Source of the DNA: Flavobacteriales bacterium
GTDB lineage: Bacteria > Bacteroidota > Bacteroidia > Flavobacteriales_D > Sanyastnellaceae
DNA: 41,343 nt
Reading direction: 5' to 3'
Assembly (NCBI GenBank): GCA_020437755.1
Contig: JAGQVX010000016.1
Coordinates: forward strand, 1-41,343
In this document: positions 1-8,654 of the stretch, piece by piece
How positions within the stretch are numbered: position 1 is the stretch's first letter
How the letters are laid out: every line of letters starts with the position of its first letter
Made by a program: the position numbers and the translations under genes
Notes under the pieces: generated by a model
What the model was told of the DNA's origin: nothing
Databases searched by the model: none
What the model saw: only the letters and a program-made list of their open reading frames with translations

Positions 1-1740
1 GGTGGTCAAGATGGAAATGGCAACTATATTTTTGAAATCTCCGGACAGCAAGATACCTGGGCCAATACGTCATTCGCATTCGACCCACCTTTGGAAGCTG
101 CGCCGGATAGCTGTGTGATTGCTTTTGCGTCAAACGATATCTTATCTGATCCCGCTACGGGATTTGAAGGAAACTTCCTCGAAATTGACAACATTACCCT
201 CGACGGTACCATGTTCATTGTACCCGGCGGTGACCTCAACACCTGGGAAAACCAGGGCGATTATCTCACTCCCGATGGTTGGAATGTGTTCTACTCTCCA
301 TTTGACGTGAACTACGAACAAAGTATGGATGCCAATGAAGGCGACTACTCCATTCTGCTTCATACCCTTGATGGATTTGAAGGAGACACCGTGGTAGCGG
401 CAGTTTATCAAGGATCGATTGATGAAAATGGTTTGGTAGCCGATATTCCCATGATCGACGATGCGGAGTCGTTGGAATTTTGGTACAAGTATGAAGCTGC
501 AGGAAACGATAATGGCGTGGTAGTGCTTTTACTTTCGCAATCGCTCACTCCCAACGAAGGGGATCTTTACTTCCTTCCCTTTACCATTCCCAACACACCC
601 GATTGGACGATGGCCAGTCTGGATTTCAGCGGAATTCTCGACTCATTCAATCCGGAATACTATGCTATTCTGGCCTTTTCTTCTTTGATTCCCGATATGG
701 AAGGAAGTCCTGTTCCGGGGTCCAACCTATACCTGGATGCATTCGAATTCATCCTGGGTGATGGTGCTTGTCCTCACGACCCTTCCCTCAATACCAATGA
801 ATCGGTGATTTTGTGTCCGAATGAAACCCTTGACCTGTCTACCCAAATGTGGGATGCTTATCAGTGGTACATTCAACTGAGTGGATTTGGAGATCCCGTT
901 CCGGTGGATGGTGAAACGGGTATGGACTTTCAAATAGATGGCTCTTATGCCGGCTATACGGTATGGTGTGAAACGACCCAAGACGGGTGCACTGAACCTA
1001 CCAATTCCATTTATATTGACGGGTATGTATTTGCTCCGGTTGTGATTGCCGGAGATGGAACCACCGACCTGTGCGAAGGGGAAACTACCGAACTTTCAAT
1101 TCCCGGCGGACCCTACAACACCTACCAATGGCAAGACAACGGAACGGATATAATGGGCGCAGATGGCTCAACGTATACCGTTTCGGAAACAGGAGATTAC
1201 ACCATTGTGGTCACTCCAATGGAATGCCCCAATTATGAGATGACCAATGGCGTTCCGGTGAGTATTGATGTCCATCCTCTTCCTACTCCGGTGATTACTC
1301 AAAACGGCTCAGTGCTCAGTGTCACGGCAAGTTATGCTTCGTATCAGTGGTACCTCGATGGAGCCATGATCAACGGAGCTACGGGAAGTTCATATACCGC
1401 AAGTCAGGATGCCGAGTACTATGTGGTAGTCACTGATGAATGGGGTTGTGAAGGAACGTCGGATGCTATCGACGTGATTATCGACGCTATCCTCGATCTG
1501 CAAAAGGGATCATTCACGTTGTTCCCCAATCCGGCTGAGGACATGATTACGCTTACCGTTGCCGATCCGGGAAGCGCACAGAACGTTGAATTGGTGAACC
1601 TGATGGGCGAGGTGGTTTACAGCGGACAAATCCTCGAAAATCGTACTGATATTTCGCTCAATGGCTTTGCCTCGGGCGTATATTTCTGTAGGGTTCAGCA
1701 AAGTGGAACTATACACACAACCCGATTGGTGGTGAAGTAA
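1..1740 (+). CDS. T9SS-exported surface protein with Ig-like repeats (5' end missing)
   Basis: The frame is open from base 1 without a stop, so the start lies outside the window; 579 residues are visible. After an N-terminal stretch comes a jelly-roll-like region (about residues 75-250) of the kind seen in Bacteroidota surface proteins ('LEFWYKYEA', 'LYLDAFEF'). Three short Ig-like modules follow, each with a YQW core ('AYQWYIQ', 'YQWQDNG', 'YQWYLDG'). The last ~75 residues are a type A T9SS sorting domain: 'LFPNPAEDMITL', 'LMGEVVYSG', 'ASGVYFCRV', ending in VVK. By family knowledge the protein crosses the inner membrane by Sec and is then secreted or anchored at the cell surface by the PorU sortase. 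The ligand is unknown. The nearest plus-strand gene follows after 157 bp and looks unrelated. Confidence 0.85.
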   Translation, partial: GGQDGNGNYIFEISGQQDTWANTSFAFDPPLEAAPDSCVIAFASNDILSDPATGFEGNFLEIDNITLDGTMFIVPGGDLNTWENQGDYLTPDGWNVFYSPFDVNYEQSMDANEGDYSILLHTLDGFEGDTVVAAVYQGSIDENGLVADIPMIDDAESLEFWYKYEAAGNDNGVVVLLLSQSLTPNEGDLYFLPFTIPNTPDWTMASLDFSGILDSFNPEYYAILAFSSLIPDMEGSPVPGSNLYLDAFEFILGDGACPHDPSLNTNESVILCPNETLDLSTQMWDAYQWYIQLSGFGDPVPVDGETGMDFQIDGSYAGYTVWCETTQDGCTEPTNSIYIDGYVFAPVVIAGDGTTDLCEGETTELSIPGGPYNTYQWQDNGTDIMGADGSTYTVSETGDYTIVVTPMECPNYEMTNGVPVSIDVHPLPTPVITQNGSVLSVTASYASYQWYLDGAMINGATGSSYTASQDAEYYVVVTDEWGCEGTSDAIDVIIDAILDLQKGSFTLFPNPAEDMITLTVADPGSAQNVELVNLMGEVVYSGQILENRTDISLNGFASGVYFCRVQQSGTIHTTRLVVK

Positions 1741-1789
1741 AATTCTGTAGCTCAATATAATAGCATCAATTCAGTTTATGAATTGTGTT

Positions 1790-1819
1790 CAAAGGCTCGC
1801 TCTCAGTAGTGGGCCTTTG
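1790..1819 (+). terminator. Candidate terminator hairpin after the T9SS gene
   Basis: CAAAGGCTC at 1790-1798 pairs with GGGCCTTTG at 1811-1819 (nine pairs, one G-T wobble) around a 12-base loop. It lies 50 bp after the stop codon. No U-tract follows, so termination is inferred. A second small hairpin (AATTCA/TGAATT, 1768-1784) lies just upstream. Confidence 0.45.
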
Positions 1820-1829
1820 GCATGAATAA

Positions 1830-1842
1830 GGCATTCGCCAAA
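1830..1842 (-). repeat. Dispersed 13-bp word, copy 1 (intergenic)
   Basis: Plus strand GGCATTCGCCAAA (minus strand TTTGGCGAATGCC). Intergenic, between the T9SS gene and the DUF6495 gene, inside GCATT-CGCCA-AATGC, a 5-bp inverted repeat (1831-1845). Confidence 0.85.
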
Positions 1843-1885
1843 TGCATTTCTGAACACCATGCATCGCTATTGACCGCTGATTCGC

Positions 1886-1893
1886 TAGTTTTG
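1886..1893 (+). promoter_or_regulatory. Bacteroidota -7 promoter element, nearly abutting the start codon
   Basis: TAGTTTTG is a perfect match to the Bacteroidota -7 consensus TAnnTTTG. Only four bases separate it from the ATG at 1898, so the transcript would be leaderless or nearly so. No convincing -33 TTG element is seen at the usual spacing. Confidence 0.45.
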
Positions 1894-1897
1894 CGCC

Positions 1898-2392
1898 ATG
1901 AAGTATCGTCCGCTGCATAAAGAGGAGTTGGAATCATTACAAGATGATTTTGTTAAGTTCCTGGCTTCCAATTCGGTGACAGCCTCCGATTGGACTGAGC
2001 TCAAGAGCAATGATCCATCGAAAGCTGAACAGCTCATTGGTGTGTTCAGCGAAATTGTGTGGGAGAAGGTATTGGGCAATATCAAGTTCATGCGCCACCG
2101 CTTTGCTTCAGAGATGCGGGTGTATAAATTCGATGAGGAATCGGCAACTGCCGTGGTCTTGCGATTGGGTAAATCGGGCGTGGATTTCACCGATGCTGAC
2201 GATGTGAAAAAGCTGGCCGCCGGCAAGCTGGATCTCAGTAAGTACGACCCCGAAATACTGCATGGAACACGCAATTACCGCAAGCCACGTAAAGAAGAAA
2301 TCTTCGAATTGATGGAAATGGGTGCCCGTCCGTGCAATGAAGCTTTCTGGCGTTCCATCACGCGTATGCTTCCCGATCAGTACAAGAGCTGA
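1898..2392 (+). CDS. DUF6495-family small protein
   Basis: This is a 164-residue soluble protein without signal peptide or membrane segment. The opening 'MKYRPLHKEELESLQDDF' and the pattern of a short helical N-terminus, 'WTELKSNDPSKAEQLI', 'FSEIVWEKVL' and a C-terminal 'MLPDQYKS' match what I recall of DUF6495, a family restricted to Bacteroidota with no known function. It begins at the first ATG after a perfect TAnnTTTG box. Its last 16 bases overlap the end of the convergent HAD phosphatase gene. The family call is from memory of the sequence pattern. No catalytic motif is visible and no function is proposed. Confidence 0.7.
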   Translation: MKYRPLHKEELESLQDDFVKFLASNSVTASDWTELKSNDPSKAEQLIGVFSEIVWEKVLGNIKFMRHRFASEMRVYKFDEESATAVVLRLGKSGVDFTDADDVKKLAAGKLDLSKYDPEILHGTRNYRKPRKEEIFELMEMGARPCNEAFWRSITRMLPDQYKS

Positions 2393-3030
2393 TTCACCAC
2401 GTCTTCCACCTGCTCCACATTCAAATCCAGGTAGTATCCCATCAACCCGGCCTTCCGCGCGCCTTCAACGTGCTGCTTTGAATCGTCGATGAACAGGGTG
2501 CGTTTCGGATTGAGGTGATGCCGTTTCAGCATCAATTCAAACGTCTCCACGTGAGGTTTCCGAGCTCCCAATACATGAGAATATACCACTTCCTCAAATC
2601 CCTCGGCAAAATTTCTCCATCCGGCATGTTGGTCGATCATGTGCTCAAATTCCCTTGCATGAATCGCGTTGGTATTGCTGAGTATGAACGTACGAAACAG
2701 AGGATGAACCTGATTGAGCCACAGCACACGTGGTGTGGGCAAACCGATTAAAATGGCATTCCATGCTTCTCGAATTTGTTCATCCGTGAGGTTCACACCG
2801 GTTGTAGTCCGGATGTGATCAAAAAGTTCAGATTCAGTGGCCAATCCTGTTTCCAGTCGGTCGAAAATATCAGATTGAGATGCCTTGGAATACAGTTGGT
2901 CGAAATTGGCAATACCCCATTTGGCGAATGCCTGAGCTGGAGCCTGATAATCAATATCAAACAACACGCCGCCAAAATCAAAAATAATGGCATCCAATTG
3001 ACCGGAAAGCTCCGGTATCCGCGGATTCAT
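2377..3030 (-). CDS. HAD-superfamily phosphatase (subfamily IA, YihX-like)
   Basis: A 217-residue cytosolic HAD hydrolase. Motif I is 'IIFDFGGVLFD' with the nucleophile Asp18; the second acid of the usual DxD is replaced by Gly20, as in YihX-type phosphatases. Motif II is 'ILSNTN' (about residues 117-122). Motif III Lys is in 'GARKPHVETFE', and motif IV is 'LFIDDSKQHVEGA' (about 180-192). The cap is the small helical C1 type. YihX-type enzymes dephosphorylate small phosphosugars such as glucose 1-phosphate; the substrate here is not predictable. The gene ends 16 bp inside the convergent DUF6495 gene and lies 6 bp downstream of the HU-SPOR gene, so it is probably co-transcribed with it. Confidence 0.85.
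   Translation of the reverse strand: MNPRIPELSGQLDAIIFDFGGVLFDIDYQAPAQAFAKWGIANFDQLYSKASQSDIFDRLETGLATESELFDHIRTTTGVNLTDEQIREAWNAILIGLPTPRVLWLNQVHPLFRTFILSNTNAIHAREFEHMIDQHAGWRNFAEGFEEVVYSHVLGARKPHVETFELMLKRHHLNPKRTLFIDDSKQHVEGARKAGLMGYYLDLNVEQVEDVVNQLLY
2920..2932 (+). repeat. Dispersed 13-bp word, copy 2
   Basis: TTTGGCGAATGCC on the plus strand, within the minus-strand HAD gene. This is the only genic copy antisense to its gene; the codons read Ala-Phe-Ala-Lys. Confidence 0.85.
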
Positions 3031-3036
3031 GAGGGA

Positions 3037-4179
3037 TTAATTTTTCTTGAGCCAGGCATGTGGATTCTCGGCAGACTTGATTTGTGCCAAGGCAGTGCGG
3101 GCGGCTTGCTTGTTGGAAAAGCTGCCATAGCACACCATGTGCAAGTCCTTGTTCTTACCAAAAATCGAAGCGTCATATCCTTTGGCGCGGAGGGATTCCA
3201 CCATGTTGTCGGCATTGGATTTCTCGCGAAATGCGCCGCCAACGATGAAGTACAACTGCAACTGACTGGCACTTGAAGCTTCCACCTTGGGCTGAGCAAT
3301 GGGGGCCTCCACAACAGGGGGTTGTTCTACATTCTTCGAAGGTTCAACCGATGCCTCAGTCGCGTCGTTGAGCTTGATCAATACCCCGTCGGGATTGGCC
3401 TTATCCTCGGAGAATGAGAAGTAAGCCGAGGTCATTTCGGGATTTTCACTTGCCAGTTTCTCCACGCTATTTTCCGCTGCAGGAAAAGACATCACAAAGG
3501 CCTCTTCTTCAAATCGCGGCATATAATGCGAACTCACGTCGGGCTTAGCAAAAGGATTGAGTCCGCCCAGTTTTACCTGTCCCATCGGACTGTTGTTTCC
3601 GATCAACATGTAGCCTGCAAGTGCCACTATTGGGAGGGCAATTGCTGCGGCAATCCAACGTCTGCGTTTAGCCGGTGCTTTTTGCGCAGGCTGTGCTTCC
3701 TTCTCGGGCTGAGGCATAGCCACCACTTTCGAATCTCCCGATTCCGGATTAACGGCAATCACATGTTGAGGGAGGTTGACGGTGGACAAGCCAAATGCCG
3801 AAGTGAGGAAATTCATCCGTTCGTCGCAAATGAAGTGAATGCGCCCGTCTTGTGAACGGTAAATCACTCCAACCGGAGGGAGCTCAATACGGCGGCCTTC
3901 TTCGAGCTGTTTTTGAAACTCCTCCACTTTCGCACGAATGCGGTTCAATGCGAGTTCATAAGAGCATCCTTCAGCACGGGCTATGGCATTCGCCAAAAGG
4001 CCATCGTTGTGCGTAAGATTTTTGTTGAATGTGATGAATTTTGAGGGAGGTGTAATGGTTTTTTGACGCTCATTGATTCGAGCACCCACTTCATTTCCCA
4101 CAAATCCCCCAAAGTCAGGGATGATCACACAATCGTGCAAATAGAGTTGTTGACTGATGATTTTTCCGAGCTGATCCAT
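3037..4179 (-). CDS. HU(CCDC81)-like DNA-binding-fold protein with transmembrane segment and SPOR domain
   Basis: A 380-residue membrane protein. Residues 1 to ~130 match the bacterial HU-CCDC81 module ('LYLHDCVIIPDFGGFV', 'FNKNLTHNDGLLANAIA', 'LPPVGVIYRSQDGRIHF'). A basic stretch 'KRRRW' and one hydrophobic helix (about 172-195) follow. Then comes an acidic/proline linker, and residues ~307-380 form a SPOR domain ('LYFIVGGAFREKSNADN', 'LHMVCYGSFSNKQAART'). SPOR domains bind denuded septal peptidoglycan, so the likely topology is N-in, C-periplasmic with a septal location. This architecture recurs in Bacteroidota. Whether the HU-like part touches DNA is unknown. It is followed after 6 bp by the HAD gene. 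A near-consensus -7 box (TATCTTCG on the minus strand, 4189-4196) sits just upstream. Confidence 0.85.
   Translation of the reverse strand: MDQLGKIISQQLYLHDCVIIPDFGGFVGNEVGARINERQKTITPPSKFITFNKNLTHNDGLLANAIARAEGCSYELALNRIRAKVEEFQKQLEEGRRIELPPVGVIYRSQDGRIHFICDERMNFLTSAFGLSTVNLPQHVIAVNPESGDSKVVAMPQPEKEAQPAQKAPAKRRRWIAAAIALPIVALAGYMLIGNNSPMGQVKLGGLNPFAKPDVSSHYMPRFEEEAFVMSFPAAENSVEKLASENPEMTSAYFSFSEDKANPDGVLIKLNDATEASVEPSKNVEQPPVVEAPIAQPKVEASSASQLQLYFIVGGAFREKSNADNMVESLRAKGYDASIFGKNKDLHMVCYGSFSNKQAARTALAQIKSAENPHAWLKKN
3985..3997 (-). repeat. Dispersed 13-bp word, copy 3
   Basis: TTTGGCGAATGCC on the minus strand, sense in the HU-SPOR gene; codons read Leu-Ala-Asn-Ala. Confidence 0.85.
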
Positions 4180-4243
4180 ATTGCTGTACGAAGATACGAC
4201 TTAAAATTCAAGCTTGGAAAGGAGGCATAACTCTCCTACGGAA

Positions 4244-4987
4244 TTAAAGAAAATGGGTTTCCTCAATTCGCTTTAAATCTTCCGGAGAATCCACACTAGG
4301 GGTTTCAAACTTAGTAATGGCGGCATATACCGACTTTCCATTTTCCAACCATCGAAGTTGCTCCAAGGACTCACATTGTTCAAGTGCGGAAGGTTCCATG
4401 TGGCAGATTTCACGCAGGGTACTCACCCGATAACCGTAAATACCAATGTGCTTGTAGTAGGTCTGGCAACGCAACCACTCATGGGCCATTTCACCCCGAC
4501 AAAAAGGAATGGGGCTGCGGCTGAAGTAGAGTACTTTCCCGTCGGTGGCAAGAACCACTTTTACTTTATTGGGATCGAGTAGTGTTTCAACATCTTCTAC
4601 CTTTTTTACAAGAGTGGCGATGTCGACATGGCTTTTCTCGAATTGGTGAGCTACAGACTGAAGCATTTCAGGCTTGATGAACGGCTCATCGCCTTGAATA
4701 TTAATGACCACGTCGGCATCAGATTCCGACTTGATGTAGGCTTCCAGACAACGATCGGTTCCGGAAGGGTGTTCTTCGAGGGTCATGATGACCTTTCCTC
4801 CGAAGTTTAACACCGTTTGACGGATGTCTTCATGATCTGTAGCCACCCACAGTTCACTGATCGCCTCACATTGCAGTGCATTCTCATATACCCACTGAAT
4901 CATCGGCTTACCCTGAATCAGTGCCAGTGGTTTTCCCGGAAAGCGGGTAGAACCGTAGCGCGCGGGAATGATGCCTGCTACTTTCAT
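4244..4987 (-). CDS. kdsB: 3-deoxy-manno-octulosonate cytidylyltransferase (CMP-KDO synthetase)
   Basis: A 247-residue cytosolic enzyme that joins KDO and CTP to give CMP-KDO, the activated sugar for the inner core of lipopolysaccharide. The N-terminal nucleotide-binding signature 'IPARYGSTRFPGKPL' (residues 7-21) is intact, as are 'HPSGTDR' (73-79), 'NIQGDEPF' (96-103) and 'YFSRSPIPF'. Length equals the family norm. Its ATG overlaps the stop of the upstream TonB-receptor gene by the ATGA arrangement, so translation is probably coupled. Essential LPS genes are seldom paired with a TonB receptor, so the pairing may be simple co-transcription. Confidence 0.97.
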   Translation of the reverse strand: MKVAGIIPARYGSTRFPGKPLALIQGKPMIQWVYENALQCEAISELWVATDHEDIRQTVLNFGGKVIMTLEEHPSGTDRCLEAYIKSESDADVVINIQGDEPFIKPEMLQSVAHQFEKSHVDIATLVKKVEDVETLLDPNKVKVVLATDGKVLYFSRSPIPFCRGEMAHEWLRCQTYYKHIGIYGYRVSTLREICHMEPSALEQCESLEQLRWLENGKSVYAAITKFETPSVDSPEDLKRIEETHFL

Positions 4988-7407
4988 ATCGTGATGGTGT
5001 ATTGCAACACGGTAGTTCGTGGCTTTTCAATAGTGAGCGGACGAATAGCATACTCCCTGTTGAGCATGTTGTTGACCACCAATCCCAGTCGATGGGTTTC
5101 ATTGAACTGGAACATAAACCTGAAGTCGAAAATATAATCTCCTTTGTTGTGTTCCTGGCGCCATTCTACAATACCATACCCTTGATAGGTAAGAGGATCG
5201 CTAGGATCATCGAGCATCTCGAAAATACCATCGATGTTGTCCATTACACTGTTGTACCTGAAACTCAGCCCCGCAGTCATCTGCAGGTACTTTACCTCAA
5301 CATCGGCCCGTACCAGGTGCCGAAGTCGGTATTTCAGGTAGTTATTTTCCGGATTGGAACTGGTTCCGGCGTAGGTCGTTTCCCGGAACATCGGCATACT
5401 CAGGATGCTGTTGGTATCGACCGGTGAGCGGGCATAGATGTAGTCAGGACTGGTCGTGATAGGAACGGTATAGGTGTAACCGGCCAGCACTTGTACATCA
5501 AACTTGCCCAGTTTGCCCTGTCCGAGCAGGCTGAAGTCAGCGCCTGTTACGCGTGCTGTTCCTGTATTGACACTCTTGAATCCAAGTCCCAGGAAGTTGC
5601 TGAATCCAGGGTTTGGGTTCCACTGACCAAAGGTGAACTCGATGTAATCTTCAAACTCCTGCATAAAGAAAGCAGCATCGGCAAATCCCTTGAAATTACC
5701 CAATTTGAATCCCTGCTTGACACCCAACTCTACGTTGTAAGAAGATTCGCTTTTCAAGTCGGGATTAGGGAACACGGTAATCACCCCAACCGAGGTTTCG
5801 ATGTATCGCTCGGCAATGGTGGGAAAGCGAAAACCCTGTCCGTAAGAGGCGCGCAAAAACGTGGCCTTCGCCAACTGCAGGTTCAAGCCACCGCGGTACA
5901 CCGGGCGACCCTCATGTTGATCGTTGATTCGAAAGTACTCATACCGGGCGCCCGCCGAAATGGTGAGTTTCTTCCACAGCTTTTTGTCGAGCTGCAAATA
6001 CGCTGCGTAGTTATCGGCAACGTTTTGTCCGTTCTCGTCAAAAGCAGTGTACAATTCGCCAGTTCCTACCGTGTGAATGCCCACCAATCCGGCGGTGGTA
6101 GTAAAATCGGGAATATTAAATCGTTCGTATCGTTGCTGGTACTGGTACTCGCCATAGTACACATCACTGTAGTTGCCTTGATCGTTGTCGTTGTTATTGT
6201 CCAGATTGAACCACCGTGTGCGCAGGGTATGTCGGCTTCCGTGACGCGTGGTGTATTCAATATAGGGATCCACATTTCCCACCACTTGCTTCGTGCGGGT
6301 AGCAGAGCCATCAAATGCGGCGTACAGGCCTTCCTTGTTGTTTTGCCACAACAGGGTGTTGAGCGATTCTCCTTTGAGCCAATTGGTATTGAGCCCAATG
6401 GCCAGGCCGGGAAGCTTGGATGGTTGCCAGCGCAGGTTCATATTCATCCTGCCACGGGTCTCAGCGGCATAGCGATTCACATCAAAGGGATTGTAGGCGC
6501 TTGACGCCGGAGTGCCATCTACATCCACCACAGGTCCGAGATGACCGTCATCGCCGAGATAACTTCCGCCAATAACAAGAGAAATGCTTCCAATTTTTCG
6601 GGAGTGGAAAAAGTTCATACCTGTCATCATTGGCGATCCTTGCCAGTACTTGCCTTCAGTGGTTTGTGGGTCGCTATAAACGCCGTAAAATACGTTGGCT
6701 TTCGTTTCAGGGTGGCCGCTGGCAAAGCGAGTCCGCAAATGGATTACCCCACTTAATGCCGCTGAACCATACAACACGGAACTTGCTCCTTTGATTACCT
6801 CAACCTGCTCTACGTTCTCTACCGGCAGAAAGCCCCACGAGGGCCGGCCGGCATCTCCTGAAAGCAAGGGCAAGTCATCGACCAAAACCATGACTCGGCT
6901 ACCGGCTCCAAAACTATAGCCACTTCCCGATCGAATTTGCGGTTCGTTGTCAACGATCACCACTCCGGGAGTTTGCATCAGCGCATCATCAATGGAGGTT
7001 GTGCTTTTGTTCTCAATGATATTAGGCTTAAGTACTTCAATGGAAACAGTAGTTTCACTAATATCCTGCTCAAATCGACCGGCAGAAACCACAACCAAAT
7101 CCAAGTTTTTGACATCGGCAGCTAAGGCCACATTCAGGATAATCGTTTCACCTGATTTGATAAGAACGTCTTGCTTCTGCGTAGTATAGCCGATATACGA
7201 AATGCTCACTTCATGGCTACCTACGGGAAGCTCAATGGAGTACCGACCCTGTATGTCGGTAACAGTACCCGCTGTTCCGCTTACAACTGTTGCTGAAATA
7301 AGCGTTTCTCCGCTGCTCTTATCGGTGACAACACCGGTAAGCGTCCCTGTTTGGGCTTGGGAGATTAGAGATATCAGCAGTACAGCAATCGATATGAACG
7401 TTCGCAT
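4984..7407 (-). CDS. TonB-dependent outer-membrane receptor
   Basis: An 807-residue receptor with a signal peptide ('MRTFISIAVLLISLISQAQ'), a carboxypeptidase-regulatory-like domain (about 20-105, 'LTGVVTDKSSGETLISATV'), a plug domain ('IDDALMQTPGVVIVDN', 'VEVIKGASSVLYGSAALSG') and a C-terminal 22-strand-type barrel. It should import a scarce ligand (iron chelate, cobalamin or glycan) using proton motive force via TonB-ExbBD. No SusD partner is adjacent, so a SusC-type glycan role is less likely than metal or cofactor uptake. The ligand cannot be told from sequence. The stop overlaps the kdsB start by 4 bp. On the other side the gene is divergent from dprA across ~150 bp; a near-consensus TATACTTG box precedes it. 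Confidence 0.92.
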   Translation of the reverse strand: MRTFISIAVLLISLISQAQTGTLTGVVTDKSSGETLISATVVSGTAGTVTDIQGRYSIELPVGSHEVSISYIGYTTQKQDVLIKSGETIILNVALAADVKNLDLVVVSAGRFEQDISETTVSIEVLKPNIIENKSTTSIDDALMQTPGVVIVDNEPQIRSGSGYSFGAGSRVMVLVDDLPLLSGDAGRPSWGFLPVENVEQVEVIKGASSVLYGSAALSGVIHLRTRFASGHPETKANVFYGVYSDPQTTEGKYWQGSPMMTGMNFFHSRKIGSISLVIGGSYLGDDGHLGPVVDVDGTPASSAYNPFDVNRYAAETRGRMNMNLRWQPSKLPGLAIGLNTNWLKGESLNTLLWQNNKEGLYAAFDGSATRTKQVVGNVDPYIEYTTRHGSRHTLRTRWFNLDNNNDNDQGNYSDVYYGEYQYQQRYERFNIPDFTTTAGLVGIHTVGTGELYTAFDENGQNVADNYAAYLQLDKKLWKKLTISAGARYEYFRINDQHEGRPVYRGGLNLQLAKATFLRASYGQGFRFPTIAERYIETSVGVITVFPNPDLKSESSYNVELGVKQGFKLGNFKGFADAAFFMQEFEDYIEFTFGQWNPNPGFSNFLGLGFKSVNTGTARVTGADFSLLGQGKLGKFDVQVLAGYTYTVPITTSPDYIYARSPVDTNSILSMPMFRETTYAGTSSNPENNYLKYRLRHLVRADVEVKYLQMTAGLSFRYNSVMDNIDGIFEMLDDPSDPLTYQGYGIVEWRQEHNKGDYIFDFRFMFQFNETHRLGLVVNNMLNREYAIRPLTIEKPRTTVLQYTITI

Positions 7408-7559
7408 GGTTGATCAAGGTTTATGCAAGTATAGCAAATCCGCTCATATCCGCAGGAAAGGTTCATTCATAAAGGAAAAAGGTACGTCTGCAAAGTCCCC
7501 GTCCCCATTTGCACGAATGTGCCCACTTGACCACTTACTTTGGTGTTTTTTCCACGTAC

Positions 7560-8654
7560 ATGACAGAACAAGAATGCCAAATTGCCTTGTCCTTTCTCGA
7601 AGGTGTAGGCCCGGTTTACGCCCGTAAATTGGTTCAATCCCTGGGCAGTGCCGGGAGTATCTTTGAAGAGTCCATTGATACCCTCATGCGCCACACAGGC
7701 GTGCCCGAACACGTGCTCCGATCATTCAACCGTCAGGAAGCTCTGGAGCGCGCCGAGAGCGAAGTAGAGAAAATGTCTGCTCATGGCATTACCAGCCTGT
7801 TCTTCACCCATCCACACTACCCCCAGCGACTGGAATTTTGTCAGGATGCACCCATTGTCCTGTACGTCAAGGGCCAAACCAACCTCAATCCACGCCGATC
7901 CATCAGTATTGTGGGTACCCGACATGCCACATCCTATGGAATTTCACGAGTGAAGTTGCTGCTTGCCGAACTGGAACCGACGGGGTTGCACATTGTGAGC
8001 GGACTGGCCTTTGGAATCGACATCGCCGCGCATCGGGAAGCCTATAAAAACGGCATTTTCAATGTGGCTGTGCTTGCGCATGGATTGGACCGTGTGTACC
8101 CCGTGCAGCACAGGAAGGATGCGCAGCGCATTTTGGAAAATGGAAGTTGGATCTCGGAGTTTCCCTGCGGCACGGAGCCCGACCGAGAGAACTTTCCCAT
8201 GCGCAATCGTATTGTGGCAGGGATGAGCGACCTGACCGTGGTTGTCGAATCGGCGGAGAAGGGTGGATCGTTGATAACCGCCAATTTGGCGCATGCCTAT
8301 CAACGTGAATTAGCCGCATTTCCGGGAAGAGCAACCGACAAATTCTCGGCGGGATGTAACGAACTCATCCGCACGCAAAAAGCCGGATTGATCCAAAACG
8401 CCCGCGACCTGGAGAATTTCACGGGGTGGTCGCTTAAAAAAGGCGCCGCCCCCGTACAAGCAACGCTATTTCAAGAGTTCAATGCTGTAGAGCAACTCAT
8501 CATCAATGCCCTGATGAAACACAAGGAAATGGCCATTGATGATTTATGTCTGGAAACCGGCCTCTCCATGCCTCAGCTATCCGCAACACTGCTTCAGCTT
8601 GAGTTCAGGGACCTTGTTCTAACGATGCCTGGGAAACGGTATCGGTGTGTTTAG
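7560..8654 (+). CDS. dprA: DNA-processing protein DprA
   Basis: A 364-residue cytosolic protein that loads RecA on incoming single-stranded DNA during natural transformation. It shows an N-terminal SAM/HhH-like part ('LSFLEGVGPVYARKLVQ'), the Rossmann DprA core with 'SIVGTRHATSYG' (116-127), 'SGLAFGIDIAAH' (147-158), 'NFPMRNRIVAG' (211-221) and 'EKGGSLITANLA' (233-244), and a C-terminal winged-helix DML1 domain (about 305-364). I chose ATG 7560. The in-frame TTG at 7509 would add 17 unconserved residues and lies upstream of a near-consensus -7 box (TTACTTTGG, 7535-7543). A copy of the dispersed 13-bp word lies inside the conserved core (codons for LAHA, 243-246). Confidence 0.95.
   Translation: MTEQECQIALSFLEGVGPVYARKLVQSLGSAGSIFEESIDTLMRHTGVPEHVLRSFNRQEALERAESEVEKMSAHGITSLFFTHPHYPQRLEFCQDAPIVLYVKGQTNLNPRRSISIVGTRHATSYGISRVKLLLAELEPTGLHIVSGLAFGIDIAAHREAYKNGIFNVAVLAHGLDRVYPVQHRKDAQRILENGSWISEFPCGTEPDRENFPMRNRIVAGMSDLTVVVESAEKGGSLITANLAHAYQRELAAFPGRATDKFSAGCNELIRTQKAGLIQNARDLENFTGWSLKKGAAPVQATLFQEFNAVEQLIINALMKHKEMAIDDLCLETGLSMPQLSATLLQLEFRDLVLTMPGKRYRCV
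8285..8297 (+). repeat. Dispersed 13-bp word, copy 4
   Basis: TTTGGCGCATGCC, sense in dprA; codons read Leu-Ala-His-Ala. Confidence 0.85.

Noticed and set aside
5491..6504. 337-residue plus-strand ORF inside the TonB receptor gene
   Set aside because: Antisense shadow of a clear receptor frame; no domain, signal peptide or promoter is seen.
7509..7559. TTG start that would lengthen DprA by 17 residues
   Set aside because: The extra residues are not family-like, and the stretch overlaps the probable promoter; ATG 7560 fits the family.
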